A stretch of 64,000 nt of DNA from Lycorma delicatula (lineage: Eukaryota; Arthropoda; Insecta; Hemiptera; Fulgoridae). Below the pieces are notes generated by a model that was not told where the DNA came from, made no database searches, and saw only the letters and a program-made list of their open reading frames with translations. Position 1 is the stretch's first letter, and each line of letters starts with the position of its first letter. This document shows positions 13,060 to 25,326 of this stretch, one piece after another. The translations under genes were made by a program, and so were the position numbers. The stretch is taken from contig NC_134455.1 in NCBI RefSeq assembly GCF_047948215.1, positions 345,798,997-345,862,996 on the forward strand. Reading direction: 5' to 3'.

Positions 13060-13440
13060 TTAGTAAATGGATTTCATGTTAATCTTTGGTGTGGTGACAA
13101 AATTATTGGACTATTCATTACTCATGAACACCTTATGAGAAATTTCTTGCAAAATAACTTGCCATCTCTATTTAATTTAATTTAGAGATACTTCTCTAAA
13201 ACCAATAAAAAGATAAATAATTTTCCAAAATCAAGGGGCACCTAGCCATTCTTTTGAAGGAGCCAGGAATTACTTTATAACTTATTTAACAATTTTATAG
13301 ATAGGTGGATTAACTGGCATCTGAGATCGCCAGATCTGAGACCACAGAACTACTTCATGGGACTGTTTGATAACACTAGTATCCGTATATCAATGAAATG
13401 CTTAGTAAAAGAGGTAAGTAAGTTAATAAGAGATGAGTAA
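13060..13440 (+). pseudogene. Remnant of an IS630-type transposase (helix-turn-helix/DUF4817-like family)
   Basis: The frame reads GFHVNLWCGDKIIGLFITHE, then LMRNFLQNNLPSLFN, GAPSHSFEGARNYF (from the family's QQDGAPxH motif) and LRSPDLRPQNYFMG (from PPRSPDLTPxDFFxWG). The order and spacing match the catalytic core of the family represented better at 29300-30161. Several stops and a lost first catalytic Asp show it is inactive. Confidence 0.65.
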
Positions 13441-15056
13441 GTTGATGATGATACATAAGTTAATGATGAGAATTCCAAACCTAACTAAATAAATAAATTA
13501 TAAGAGATTACCCAGATAAAACAAAGGAACCCATCAAAGTAATTTTAGGTCACATGGAGAATTGCATAAATGGCAACAGAGGCAACAATTTATGTAATTG
13601 TATTTATTTTCACTTTTTGTACAGTTAATTTTTTTCCTGCAAGTTTTCTTCAAAGTTTCAAAAAGACATAATATTCTGCACATTCTTTTGATCTCACTAG
13701 CATAATTTTCTCAGAATCTAATTCTCTATAAATACGTGAAACAGAATTTTGTTTCTTTATTTGCATTTTAATGAAGCAAAGTTAAGCTAAACCTAAAAAG
13801 AGCGTGATTTTCAATGACAATTTTTTAGACTAACAATTTTCTTGTAAAGTAATAAAAATTCAGCTGTTTAACCAATTTTGTCTCATATTTTATATCCCAA
13901 GAATTTCAGTGTAACCCCAATTTATCATGACTACAGAAACCAGGGGAAACGTTTTAGCTAGCTAACTAAAAGTGTTCTTGACATAATTTATGAACTTTTT
14001 CTCTTTATTTTTATCCATAGAATCTATTCTGAAACTATTTTCATTTCTTTACAAGACAATTGTAAATTTTTTACTTAATGTTGGTTAATTTTATTACAAT
14101 GAACATAAAATGATTATGTGTTTGAGTAGATTATGTATTTTTTTAAATATTTTATTATAAATCACTGCTTTTTATTTGGTAACATTATTCAAACAATTGA
14201 GACTTTACCTAAGCATTAAAAATTTACCAAGATATTCTTAACATACAAGTACATTCTTATTTTATATTTCAAATACCATTTTCCAAGGTTACATTAGTAA
14301 TTTCATACTAATTAAAATTTTTTAATTAAACAAAAAAAAGTTTAAAATTTAAAAAAGCTATGGTATTTTACGTAAAATGTAGATAATAACATTTGATAAA
14401 GTATAAGTACACATATTATGGTACGTAGTAGGTACATAGTATGATGAACAAGTAGTAATGGAAAATGGGAGAATAAGTAAGGCAGAAAAAATGAAAAATA
14501 GATTGAAAGAATAAACAATAAGAAAAAAGGAACAATAATAATAGAAAACAATTCTAGAATAGAACAATATGTTCCACATGTGAATAACCAAACAAAATAT
14601 CCTTTCATTTTAATTTTTAAAATTCACACATCAAACTCAAACTCTATTTGATTAGTAATCAAAATTTATTTAAAATTTTGGAACAGTTATACCAAAATCA
14701 ATGTCTTGATAAAGTAAGCTTTCAAAACTTTTTGGGTTTTGTGCATTTATGTTCTAATCATCATCAAAATATTTACATTGTGTCAAGTAGAACAGGGCTT
14801 CTTTTAAAACCTAACCCTTTTTTTCTTCAATATTAAAAATTTATTGTTTAAAAAAACCTTCATTAATAAAAAGTTTTAATAATTTATTTTATAAATAAAA
14901 TTATTAGATGAAATAAGAACATTATGCTATATGTACTACTATTTTAATATGTTTATAGATTAATATTTCTTCCAAAACCAACGATACTTTTTTTTGTTTT
15001 TTGTAGATACCACAAGATTAAATATATGCAAATCAATTGTATAATTGAATGTTTTC
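13441..15056. other. Intronic AT-rich sequence
   Basis: No gene or element recognised. The strongly hydrophobic reading frames on the minus strand at 14342-14608 come from TTT/TTC-rich composition. Confidence 0.5.
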
Positions 15057-15060
15057 TTAC

Positions 15061-15217
15061 CTTGCACCAACTGCAAGCGGGCAAAGCAATGCATTCACAA
15101 TGCCATGTATATGATGTAATGGTAGGGTATGAAGAATTGCATCATTTGAAGTCCAACCCCACGCACTCACCATAGATTTAATTTGGGCATCCAGGTTTCT
15201 ATGTGAAATTACAACAC
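15061..15217 (-). CDS. ACSF3: ACSF3-like malonyl-CoA synthetase, fourth coding exon
   Basis: This exon encodes GVVISHRNLDAQIKSMVSAW, then WGWTSNDAILHTLPLHHIHG and IVNALLCPLAVGA. It contains the HHxHG motif of adenylate-forming enzymes and the NALLCPLxVGA signature typical of ACSF3. The acceptor is TTTCAG (CAG at 15220-15218) and the donor is GTAAGA (15060-15055), ending in phase 2. The flanking introns are each about 8.2 kb. Upstream is an old LINE/hAT complex with a mariner. Downstream are IS630, piggyBac, Penelope-like and mariner remnants. Confidence 0.94.
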
Positions 15218-15659
15218 CTGAAATACAACAACTAATTGTATAAGTTAATTTTACATGCGAAATCATTAATATTACATGATATATTAGGAGTATATATTTT
15301 TATTTTAATCACATGTGGCCCTTTAACGAATGGAATAAATTGCTACAAATTACTTACTTTTCACCAAGAAAAATCAGATTATCAATTCAGAAAATGCCTT
15401 GTGTACCAATTTTGTGTGATTTAATGATAATACTGATGAGTTGCAATATACAGTGATTTTCATCACATACAATTTTGGTAGAATATATATATATATATTG
15501 TGCACACACACACACATGCGTGCGTGCGAACACACACACACAAAACCAACCCACCCTTCTTTCAAAGAATCTTTTAAGTGCAGTGATTTAAGAGAACAGA
15601 CAAACTGTAAGGTTTAGATTATTCTAACTTGCTTTTCAAAAATATTTCAATGGACAAAT

Positions 15660-15850
15660 AGACCCATTGATGCTGTACTTCATGTCAGATGAGGCATGGA
15701 TTCATTTACCTGCACACAAATTTCTCATTCGATTCTATTTGAAGAATAAAGTTTATGAATTAAATCCCCACACTACTGATGAACTGAAGATAAACATTTA
15801 ACAAGAAATCAATGGCATTAATGTTTTGCATCAGGTAATTCTCAATATGA
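15660..15850 (+). pseudogene. Internally deleted IS630-type transposase remnant
   Basis: The first catalytic block (YFMSDEAWIHLPAHKF) is joined almost directly to the C-terminal block (KNKVYELNPHTTDELKINI, then QEINGINVLHQVI). In the complete family these are about 130 residues apart, so the middle of the catalytic core has been deleted. It lies in the intron upstream of ACSF3 exon 4, on the opposite strand. Confidence 0.7.
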
Positions 15851-16129
15851 TCACTGTGCAGGGTGTGCTCAACTTTGAATTAATTTCCTAAAAATATGGT
15901 AAATATATTAACTTTTGCTAATGTAAATACAGAATTTAAGATTTCTTTGTTTAATTTCATTTTTTAAATGTTACAAGAGATAGCGTAGGTTTGCCTGCAG
16001 TGCAGAAGGGGAAGGTTGCTTTGTTCTAGAAATGTCGTAAAAAAATTACTACAATTATCTTTGTTCAGTAGAGTGGCATCCTGGTGAGTGAAGTTATGTT
16101 TTCAGTTCTTGCCAGATCGTTTATTTCAC

Positions 16130-16900
16130 AAAGCAGATAAAGGAAACGAGTTTGTATTAAATTTTGTTTGAAAACAAAGAAATCAGCTTCAGAGACTTAT
16201 GAACACCACAGAAGTGGTCAAATGTTTTTATCTGGTTCAAGAGATTCAAAAATGGCTGCAAACAAGTCAAAGATAAAAAAACCTTGTCCAATCAGCCTTT
16301 CACTTCAAAAATCAACGAAAAAACTGTGAAAATTAGCAATTTAATTTGGCTCAGACCATAGACTTACAACTAAGTTTCTACACGGTTCAGTCAATTTTAA
16401 GTGAAGATACCATTCGAGCTCCGCAAAATTGTTGTCAGACCAGCAGAAACAACACAGACTTGAAGAGTACCAAAAACTGATTAATCAGGCTGAAAGTGGC
16501 ACAGATTTGTTAAATAGGTAATTACAGGTGACAAATCATGAATTTATGGGTTTACCCTCAAAACAAAGGCATAATCATCACAGTGGAAAGGTGCAAGTAC
16601 ACCACAACCAAAAAAGCGCAAAAAAGTTGAAAAAAGTGACAAAAATGTTGGTGGTTTTCTATTCCCTTGAATTACTCCCTGCAAACTTCTACTGTTTCCT
16701 AAATTGAAATTTTTGTTGAAAGGGAAAAGAGATTTGACTCAACTGAAGAAATCCAGGCAAATACAGAAAGAGTTCTTAACATCCTTAAGAAAGAAAATTT
16801 CCATGAGTGCTTCCAAAGGAGAAAAAACTGGAAGTCTGTGCATTCAGTCAGAAAGGATCTTTGAAGGAGATCCATCACAATAGCCTGTAAGTACTGCCAT
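16130..16900 (+). pseudogene. Decayed mariner transposase with internal deletion
   Basis: Motifs in order: KKSASETYEM (near 16165), QKQHRLEEYQKLINQAESGT (near 16445-16500), sequence related to VTGDESW, then LVVFYSLE near 16650. The C-terminal tail follows (KGKRDLTQLKK near 16720; IQANTERVLNILKKENFHEC near 16755-16810). The block carrying the second and third catalytic acids is missing. Many stops. Confidence 0.7.
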
Positions 16901-17789
16901 TTTGAAATTACAAGCTCAGTCTTAAAACTTTCCAATCCCACCTAATATCTAGATGTGCAGTGGTAATCCATTTTCATAAACTGCTTCAAAATCTGTATTA
17001 AACTATCTTTGTTAATAAAACATAAATTATATTTAATAGAAATTTAGAATTGTTCTAAACTAGATGAAAAATTTAATTACGTGAAAAATGTGTACAATTT
17101 TTTGAAAGCTAAAAAACAAAGCACAAAAACAAGTAATTTACCATCAAATAAATGAAACAAGCAATGATAAAACAGAACAGTGTTAGTTCTCTAAAAAAAA
17201 AGTGTTAGCACAATATTTAAATGAGCAGCTAATAGATAACTAATGAAAGAGAAATTAGAAAGCTATAAAAATACCAATAGCTGTTTATGCTGATATCATT
17301 TGTTAACCCAAAAAAAAGATAAACATACCAAGTATAATAGTCAAACACAGAAATACAGAGAAACTAACTGAAATGGAACAATTGATTAAGCATGCTTTCA
17401 TATGCAAAATAAGTATATCCATAAAAAAGGTTATTTACAGCAAAGATAAAGTGATTATTAAATGCAAAAATAACAACGTTATGGTCAAGAGTTAAAAGAA
17501 ATCATCAAACAAATTTATGAAATTTATAAACATGTAGAAATTAAAAAAAGTGAAAATGCCAAAAATTCAATCTGTGGAAATTGACAATGAATTTGAATCG
17601 AATGATAATAACAAGATGGTGAGAGACATCTGTGAAAGAAATACTCAATTCAGAATGAATTTATAAACATGGTATACATAATATCATAACAAGAAAATAA
17701 ACACCTGGACTTTCATCCTTGAAACCAACGCAGAAGCTGATAATGAAGGAACACTGTATATTAGATACAAGTGATCAGTCTTTAGTTAA

Positions 17790-20009
17790 TTTGAACACAT
17801 GTTATAATTGTTGTAAATACAATCACATCCACAAAAAGTTGTATATCAGAGTATGCTGTAAATTTTTCAGTTATAATCATGTATATAAACATTAACCATT
17901 AAACAATGACAAACGTACCAGCAAATATTGTCGAAACAAATTAATCCAAATTGTATAATTTGCTCTATCTCAAACATGAAATACAAAACAAATTATACAT
18001 AATTACAGCAGATACAAGAATTTAATAAGAACTCTTATTCTAATAAGAATTTTTTCCAGGGATTGAAACAAAATACTGATTATCACACAATCCCCCTCTT
18101 TTCTTGATAGAGTCAAATTCTAGTTACATTGTACAGCTGCATTCTGAAATTACTAAATGGAAAGTAATAAAAAATATAAATTCAAGGCTATTTCTGGATG
18201 GGCTAAAAGATTATAGAATTATAAAACAACTAAAGGTAGTTTGGATCAACATAAAAATTATCTAAAAAATGTTTAAAAAATATGTAAATATCCTTCCAGT
18301 TAAATATACACCTTCAGTTAGAATATACGTAGCTTGGACAAACATTCTGATGAACTGAAGATTATGTTATAAGAACAGAATAATTCCCCAAACGTTATTA
18401 TTTCCTGTGAAACATTACAAGCATTACAGTAAGCGAAGCATCAATCAAAATGATGGTGTGGTTATGTATATATATATATATATATATAAATCGAAACATA
18501 AAGTAAACAACTTAAACAATGTTGAAATCAAAGTGTTGCATACTTAAATATATACGTCTAAAAATAAAAAAATAAACATAATAGCTATTTATAGATCTAC
18601 CACAACAAACACTATGCATTTCATAAATGAACTAGTCAACGCTCTAAATATTCCTCATAAAAATGAAGATATCATATTATTACTAAAGACAAACATTCAA
18701 AATAATATTTCAGAGGAATATTTAAATCTCCTATATAAAAAAAGGCTTTATAAGTATGACCTTTGAGTCAACAAGAATTTCTGGTGATTCAGCTTCTTAT
18801 CTAGACTTCTTTTACAGTTTCAATTCAGATGCACAAGGTCATAAAACTTACATTGTGGAATCTTAGATAATGGAACATTATCCGTGAAGGTACTCAGCTT
18901 CTTTAAAGAAAATTCAACTAGTAAAACAAAAATGAATTACAGGGCTCTAATTCATCATGCTAAAGAAGAATTATGAACAAATCGATTACTAAATACAAAA
19001 TACAAGAAAAAATTGACAACAAAAAACAGATACTTTAGTAGATAAAAATAGTTATTTAGTTAAATAGTTATTCTCATAATGTTTTGAATAAATCCACGAA
19101 AACTATATCCGAAAAAATGAATACTAAGATAAACAAAAAAAAGAAGAGTGGATAACGACATGTTTGTTAAAATCAATTAAAGTTTAAATTATATAAAGAT
19201 ACCACAAAAACTAAAAATTATGCTATGTACCAAAAATGGAGAGTTATAGAAATTTAGGTGTTTAATTAACAAAGCTAAAAATAAATATAATAAAAATTAT
19301 GTCATGAAAAATGTTAATAATGGTAAAAAATTATGGAGGATTGTTAACATGATCAAGACAAATATGAAAACTAAAAAAGACAAAATGAAATAATTCATGA
19401 AAACAAAAGGATAAAAAACTGAATAGTTGAATAACTAAATATAATAGCTGAATGTTTTTGTAACTTTTTCATAAATGTAGGAAGACACTTAGTTAATAAA
19501 ATACCTCCCTGAAAATATAAATACAAGTACAGGAGGTACAGAATTCAATGTTTTTTGTACCCAAAAACTCTAAGAAAGTAGGAAAAATAATACAGCATCT
19601 CAACACACAAAAAGCTCCAGGAGCTGATGAAGTTACAAGCATACAAAAGGTTGGTAAATTTAATCTCCAAGCCTATTGCTGAATTAGTAAATGAAATATT
19701 CAAATCCAGATACTGCCAGAACACAAATTATCCTCATTCACAAAAATATAGATAGAAAAAATAGTCAACTACAAACCAATTTGATTATTATCCAGTATTA
19801 GTAAGGTATTTGAAGCTAGTCTCAAAGAAAGAATATTTTCATTTGTAAATAAACAGAGACTATTAGCAGACTATTTGGGTTCAGATAAAATAGATCTTCA
19901 AAAGTTATCCGAGGCAAAACTCACATAGATGATTTACAACTATTTTCATCCCAGTCGACCATGTATGTGTATATTTGTTGATTTGATGACTGCTTTTGAT
20001 ACTCTAGAT
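17790..20009 (+). pseudogene. Old LINE: gag zinc knuckle, endonuclease and RT remnants
   Basis: A CCHC-like knuckle (CYNCCKYNHIHKKLY) is readable at about 17795-17845. The AP-endonuclease region follows: VEIKVLHT near 18510, IIAIYRSTTTNTMHFINELV near 18580-18640, then FESTRISGDSASYLDFFYSF near 18760-18810. The RT region starts near 19540 (HLNTQKAPGADEVTS), then LLSSISKVFEASLKERIFSF near 19785-19845 and CIFVDLMTAFDTLD near 19970-20009. The order fits a CR1/Jockey-like LINE. Reading ends abruptly where the hAT-like end begins. Confidence 0.68.
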
Positions 20010-21480
20010 CAGCATTTCTAAACTTGTGAGTCGTAGTGATATGAAAGGAGGGTTGCGAAATTAGCCTTCAACGTTACACATAAACAATAATAAAACCATT
20101 TTGAGAAAAAAAAAACATTTATCAAAAGCATTTTACTTACATTTTAAGTAATAAAACACGATTCCTATATTTAGTTTTTACTGTTGTAAACTTGTTTTAG
20201 TGAAACCAGTTCCACAGAGGTAAGCCATGGCAAAAGGGATTAATATTTTTAATGCTACTGTGGCTAAATTTCCATATTCACTTCTATGAGCAAGCCAAAA
20301 CATACCTAAATCTTCAGATGTGAATTAAAGTTGTAACATTTTATCGGCAGATGTTTCTAAGAGTTGGCCATAAATCTCAAGTGTAACTTACAGCTGCAAC
20401 AACGTTTTCACTAAATGGATTCCATACCAATCTCTTCAAGAAATCATTTTTATCTTATGGAAGTACTCTCCCAACTGAATTTTTAACTCGCACAAATGCA
20501 TCTTTATACTATACAAACTGTGGTGAATAATAGTATTTTCATCCAAATTTTTCTCAATAAATCCATAAGTAAGTGGTAACATATCAAAATTTTTGCTTTG
20601 AAGGTGAGTAATCCAGATATCAAGCTTCGTAACAAAAGCATGAACTTATCTGTCATTAATAAAAATTTTTTATCACATCCTTATAAATTCACATTCAAGT
20701 CATTTAAATGGGAAAATACATCAGCTAAGAAAGTGAAAAACAACATACAGTCATTATTCTACATAAAAACATTGAATAGCATTTGCATATCCTGAAAAAA
20801 TATTAATTCATCTCACAATTCCAATAACCGGGTTAATACTTTCTCCCATCATCGAAAAGAAGAGAATTTTTCTTTTAGCCCATTTCATCGCATAGTTTAG
20901 CTAACACCCTGTTCTGTAAGGGTTGCCTTTTAATGAAATTAACTATTTTGATTGCTTTCCAAAGAATACTTTTGGCATATTTTTTATGGACATGTCTGTG
21001 GAAGAAGCAGTGCATCCATTCCATCCTTGGTATAACACAATCTTTAAATTTTTTACTGTTATCCCCTTTGCACCATCACTACTACTGCAATATATTTTGT
21101 CCAATCTAAATTACAGTTTTTAGCAGCTTCATAAAAGACATTGATTTGCAAAACCAACTAATTTTTTTTGATTGATCTGTCCTATTACATTCATAAGAAC
21201 TGAGAAATGTTTGCGATATATGTTGATTCATCAATTTGAATACTAAAAATTCACTTTCTTGAACATCATCATCAACATTGGCAGCCATGTCATCGATTCG
21301 CCTTGATACTGTATCGTTTGAAAGCAAATCTTTTTTTCTCAATTTTATTGCTTATTCCATGCTTACTAAAATACTGACATATCAATTGCAGCAGGCAATA
21401 TAAGGTTTTCTGTGGTTGTTCAGGTTAGGAAATTTTAGTTACTCTGAATGTTACAAGATACAATGCTTAAAGTGTAATTT
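20010..21480 (-). mobile_element. hAT element remnant (ZBED/SCAND3-like transposase)
   Basis: On the minus strand, SNDTVSRRIDDMAAN near 21320-21275 starts the RNase H-like core. The C-terminal dimerisation block near 20280-20200 reads SEYGNLATVALKILIPFAMA, then YLCGTGF, matching the family's F-TYLCE-GFS end. The outer end at 20010 starts CAGCATTTCTAAACTTGTGA, like hAT terminal repeats, and is preceded by an 8-bp candidate target (CTCTAGAT, 20002-20009). I could not fix the other end or find the matching duplicate. The transposase is full of stops. Confidence 0.7.
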
Positions 21481-21529
21481 TATCAATATGGCTTGAAAGT
21501 AATTTAAAAAAAAAATGGAAATCCCTAAT

Positions 21530-21880
21530 ACACATTTATTAAATTCACTTTGGACTTGTAAACTCAATAATACAATCAGGAATAGTTGCTTGGGGTGGAA
21601 CTAGAGGAAACTCTATGAAGATGTTAAATATGTAATTTCATAATCAAAGATTCCCCACTTAAGAATTTTATCGATCAGCTCAATTATATGGTACTAGAAA
21701 AATATTTTGCAACATCACAGTCAAAACTTTAATCAAAAATAAACAGAAAATAGAAATCATATATCACAGACATGTCTAAGGTCTAACAATCAATACCTGA
21801 AACTGGAAAGAGAAGCAATATTCAAATGCATGTAAGCTTAAACTATATAGATCAGTTAATAGCAAGAATAAGGAAAAAAT
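21530..21880 (+). pseudogene. LINE ORF2 C-terminal fragment
   Basis: The readable frames give NTIRNSCLGW, near the IIQYGIVAWGG block that follows the RT thumb in CR1/Jockey-like LINEs. Then come LSAQLYGTRKIFCNITVKTL-like sequence, YHRHV and NNQYLKLEREA. It may be the distal part of the LINE ending at 20009, with the hAT element inserted between, but about 250 codons are missing. Confidence 0.5.
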
Positions 21881-21989
21881 TTAACAAAAAAGAAATACAA
21901 AAATAAATAAATAAAGTATTAAAAAAAGTACCAAAAAACTAACAGAAATAATAGTAATAACAAATAAAGTACCACAAAGTACCAGACAA

Positions 21990-22353
21990 ATAACCACATA
22001 ATAAAACACCTAAACGCTCTGGTTCCAAAAGCTAGAAGTAGGATGGATCAAAGAAATTAGAGAAGATATGAAAGAATTGGGAATTTCCCTGACTGACCTA
22101 CAGAATAAAACTGGAAAATTTACAAAGCTAAAAGATAAAAGCATTAGATTTAAACAAAAGATAGACAAACGACAAAATACAACGAAGAGGGTGTTTACGG
22201 ATGAAGAAAAGAAAGCAAGATCTGAACGGATGAAGAAATACTGGGCAGCTCGAAAGAGTAAAATAACACGCTTTTCTCAGAAAAGATCCAACTAAAATTG
22301 ACTTAAGTGGTCCCATGTTGGCCGTAAAAGCATAATAATAATAATAATAATAA
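21990..22353 (+). pseudogene. LINE 3' fragment ending in (TAA)n
   Basis: A 75-codon open frame (22068-22295; upstream WIKEIREDMKELGIS) has a basic end rich in K and R (EEKKARSERMKKYWAARKSK), as at the C-terminus of several insect LINE ORF2 proteins. About 30 bp of 3'UTR follow, then a (TAA)n tail at 22330-22351. The tail type differs from the poly(A) of the young LINE family in this window. Confidence 0.55.
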
Positions 22354-23400
22354 AAACACCTAAACATAATGATTCATCTGATTTATATAATCTGAGTGGT
22401 ATTTATAAAATTGAATGTAATGATTTGACCATATTTATATAGGAAAGACCACTTACTATATTCTTTAAGGCTATATTCTTGGAACATTTTAGTAATTATA
22501 AAAAAGGTAAATTGGGTTCTGTAGTATATATAATCTGATTAAGAGTAAATATACAATATCCGGATAAATTTAAAAATACTGAAAATTAAGAAATATAATA
22601 TGAATACAAATAGTAAGGGATTATACATTTTAGAAAGATACTATATATATATATATATATATTAACATAAAAATAAATTTGATATGATCAACTTACATAC
22701 AGAATATGAGGATGACAGTACTTTGAAACCTGCAGTAAACGGCACCACCATCTATTTTGATAGTGATGTATAATTTAATACATGTCAATCAGTACAGTAA
22801 AATAAATTCAGCTAAATGGACAACATGCATAATTGCTTTACTTAAAAGTTATTTTCATTAGACTTCAATTTGAATTTTTGATTTTTAATTTTAATTTGAT
22901 TTTATGCCTTATGTTACATTTTTACATAAGTAAACATTTTTACAATTTAATTTTTAATGTTAATTTTAATTAATTTTTCATATTTTTAAATATTGTTTTA
23001 ATTTTTAATTTAATTGAATAAAAGTTAAAAATAAAAGATTGAAGGTTTTAAATTTTAAATAATATAAATAAATCCAGGATATGTTATTATATTTTATGAA
23101 GTTTATAATGTAATTTGAGATGAATGTATGAATTTAAAATGCAGTTGATGATACGAATAAATTGCGAAAACGCTCCTGCATATATAGTGGAATAAGGTAA
23201 GTCATCCTACTTTATTTATTCTGTACTCTGGTTGATCTAATGAAATAAATAAAATATTATATATATACATACATACATATACATAATTTTTATAAACAGT
23301 AAATTTTGTTTAGTTTTATGACCTAACTGAAGGTTAAAAGCATGTAAAATTTTATTTAAAATAAGAATTTATTGTTTATGGTATTTAAGATAAAAAGCAT
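22354..23400. other. Intronic AT-rich sequence
   Basis: Contains (TA)n at about 22640-22663 and homopolymer-rich DNA. No gene or element recognised. Confidence 0.5.
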
Positions 23401-23413
23401 GTAAAAATAGTAC

Positions 23414-23664
23414 CTTTTGGCTGACTTGTGGTTCCTGATGTGTAAACAATCATAGCATTATTTTCTCTGTAGAATTTTGCAGGTAATTTAATTTTAACTG
23501 GATCAGTCTTTTTTTCATTATTTAATAAAACATCTGAATCGGTGATACTATCAGCTGCATAAGTAACTGGTGAAATAATTCCGTTACTCATATCAGATGA
23601 ACCTAATATTTTACTTCTTGTAGCATCAACATTAACTCCACACTCTGTAGATCTTGCTTGATTA
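23414..23664 (-). CDS. ACSF3: ACSF3-like malonyl-CoA synthetase, third coding exon (ATP-binding P-loop)
   Basis: This exon carries the adenylate-forming signature MIVYTSGTTSQPKG, the ATP/AMP phosphate-binding loop of the AMP-binding superfamily, at its 3' end. The glycine codon is split G|GT with the next exon. The acceptor is TTTTAG (AG at 23666-23665), completing an AGT serine codon, and the donor is GTACTA. Upstream of the P-loop is a serine- and aspartate-rich stretch of roughly 60 residues (ARSTECGVNV to NEKKTDPV). It looks longer than the linker I recall in vertebrate ACSF3 and probably forms a surface loop. No in-frame stop interrupts the exon. Confidence 0.93.
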
Positions 23665-24111
23665 CTAAAATAAATACAGATTAAACACTTAAGCATTGAT
23701 TATGTAATAACCATGAAGATAGAATACTACATACAGAATTCTAGGTTCCTATAAAAAATATACATCTTTCAACTTTTACTGCACACAAACAGATAAAATA
23801 AAAATATTTCTTTAAAAACACGATAGAAACTTTCATCTCTTGAAAATCAAGTAATGCCTCCCTTTTTATAAAAACAAAATTCTACTAAATTTAATACGCT
23901 TAAAAATAAGAAAAAATTGTTTGATTTGTTACAAATGATTTTAAATCAGATTTGAAATAATAAAATGACAAAAGAAAAAATGATAAATCGATTGATAGAT
24001 TATCTTCTATAAATATTCTAAACTTATGAAAAACAAGCCACATCAACTACCAGTTGACCACACAGTTTTATATAATTTTATAGAATATGGGTAAAGGTAA
24101 CATATAGACAG

Positions 24112-24112
<1 letters not shown>

Positions 24113-24143
<31 letters not shown>
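24113..24143. repeat. (TTA)n microsatellite
   Basis: About ten TTA units in the intron between the second and third ACSF3 coding exons. Confidence 0.85.
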
Positions 24144-24145
<2 letters not shown>

Positions 24146-25326
24146 ATATCATATTATTTTGTTGGCACATATTAGACAAATTGAAACTTTTACTCTATGA
24201 ATAACAGACACTAAACCTAACAGTTATAACTCCTTAAAAGTAAAATTACATTCTCTCTACACTAATGAAAATAAATTTAATACCAATATTCAAAAGGTAA
24301 TTTTGATCATATCTAGGTGCATGATTCTCATCCATGAATAATTAATTAGATATATGCATTCTTATCTCTACTCTAATGATATGTATTTATCCAAGTAATA
24401 GACAGTTTGGTTACACCCAATCAGAACACAGTTTCATGGTAAAACAGCTGCAGATATGCACAAAATATTACCGCAACCATTTGATAACGACGCTATAGGC
24501 CAAACACAGATGACTGTATGTAATAAATATTTAAAACTGGTTGAACATCTCTTGATGATGAATGTTAAGGACGACCAACTACTGGAATTATACCAGAAAA
24601 TGTCACTGTTGTTCAGTATGCAATCAAGAAAGGATATAGGCATATCATTAACAACATCTGTAACATAATGGATTATCATATGGCACCTGTATGTGTATTT
24701 TGTCACAAGAATTAAACATAGGAAGGATTGCTGCTAAGTTTGTGCTTTAACTGACAAGTGATGAACAGAAAGAGCATCATATATCTACAGTGAAGTGAGA
24801 TAACCGTTTTGAAATTACCTACATTTGCTTTCTATGATTATCACAGGTGATATGAGATGATTTTTTTTTTAGGGCGAAAAACGGTTGAACGTTATCATCG
24901 CCCAGATTTTCATTTTATTTATTTTTTTTTAAATAAATAAATAAAAGTAATTAAAGATAAAATTAAAACTACCATCACAGGAAACAAAATCCAGAATGGG
25001 TGTAAAAGGCCCATTCTTGGATAACAAAAACACTAAAAAAAAAACATGTAACTTAAAACTACGTTAAAAACTAACATATTAAAAATAAATTAAACTTAAA
25101 ACTAAAAAAGGAGATAAAACTTAAAACTATTATGTTTAAAGTCTTACAACAAATATCACAAAAATCTTACAACTGATATCACAGACGAATTTGTAAAACA
25201 TAAAAAAAATATGAATATATATATATATATAAAATTTGACAAATCCCGACAGGGAGTGTATAAGGCTCGCTACTCGGATAACAAAAACAATACATAGGAC
25301 TAAAGTAATTAAATTTTTATGTTATG

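Noticed and set aside
14342..14608. Hydrophobic minus-strand frame resembling membrane segments
   Set aside because: It arises from T-rich composition (Phe/Leu/Ile runs) with no splice sites or family similarity.
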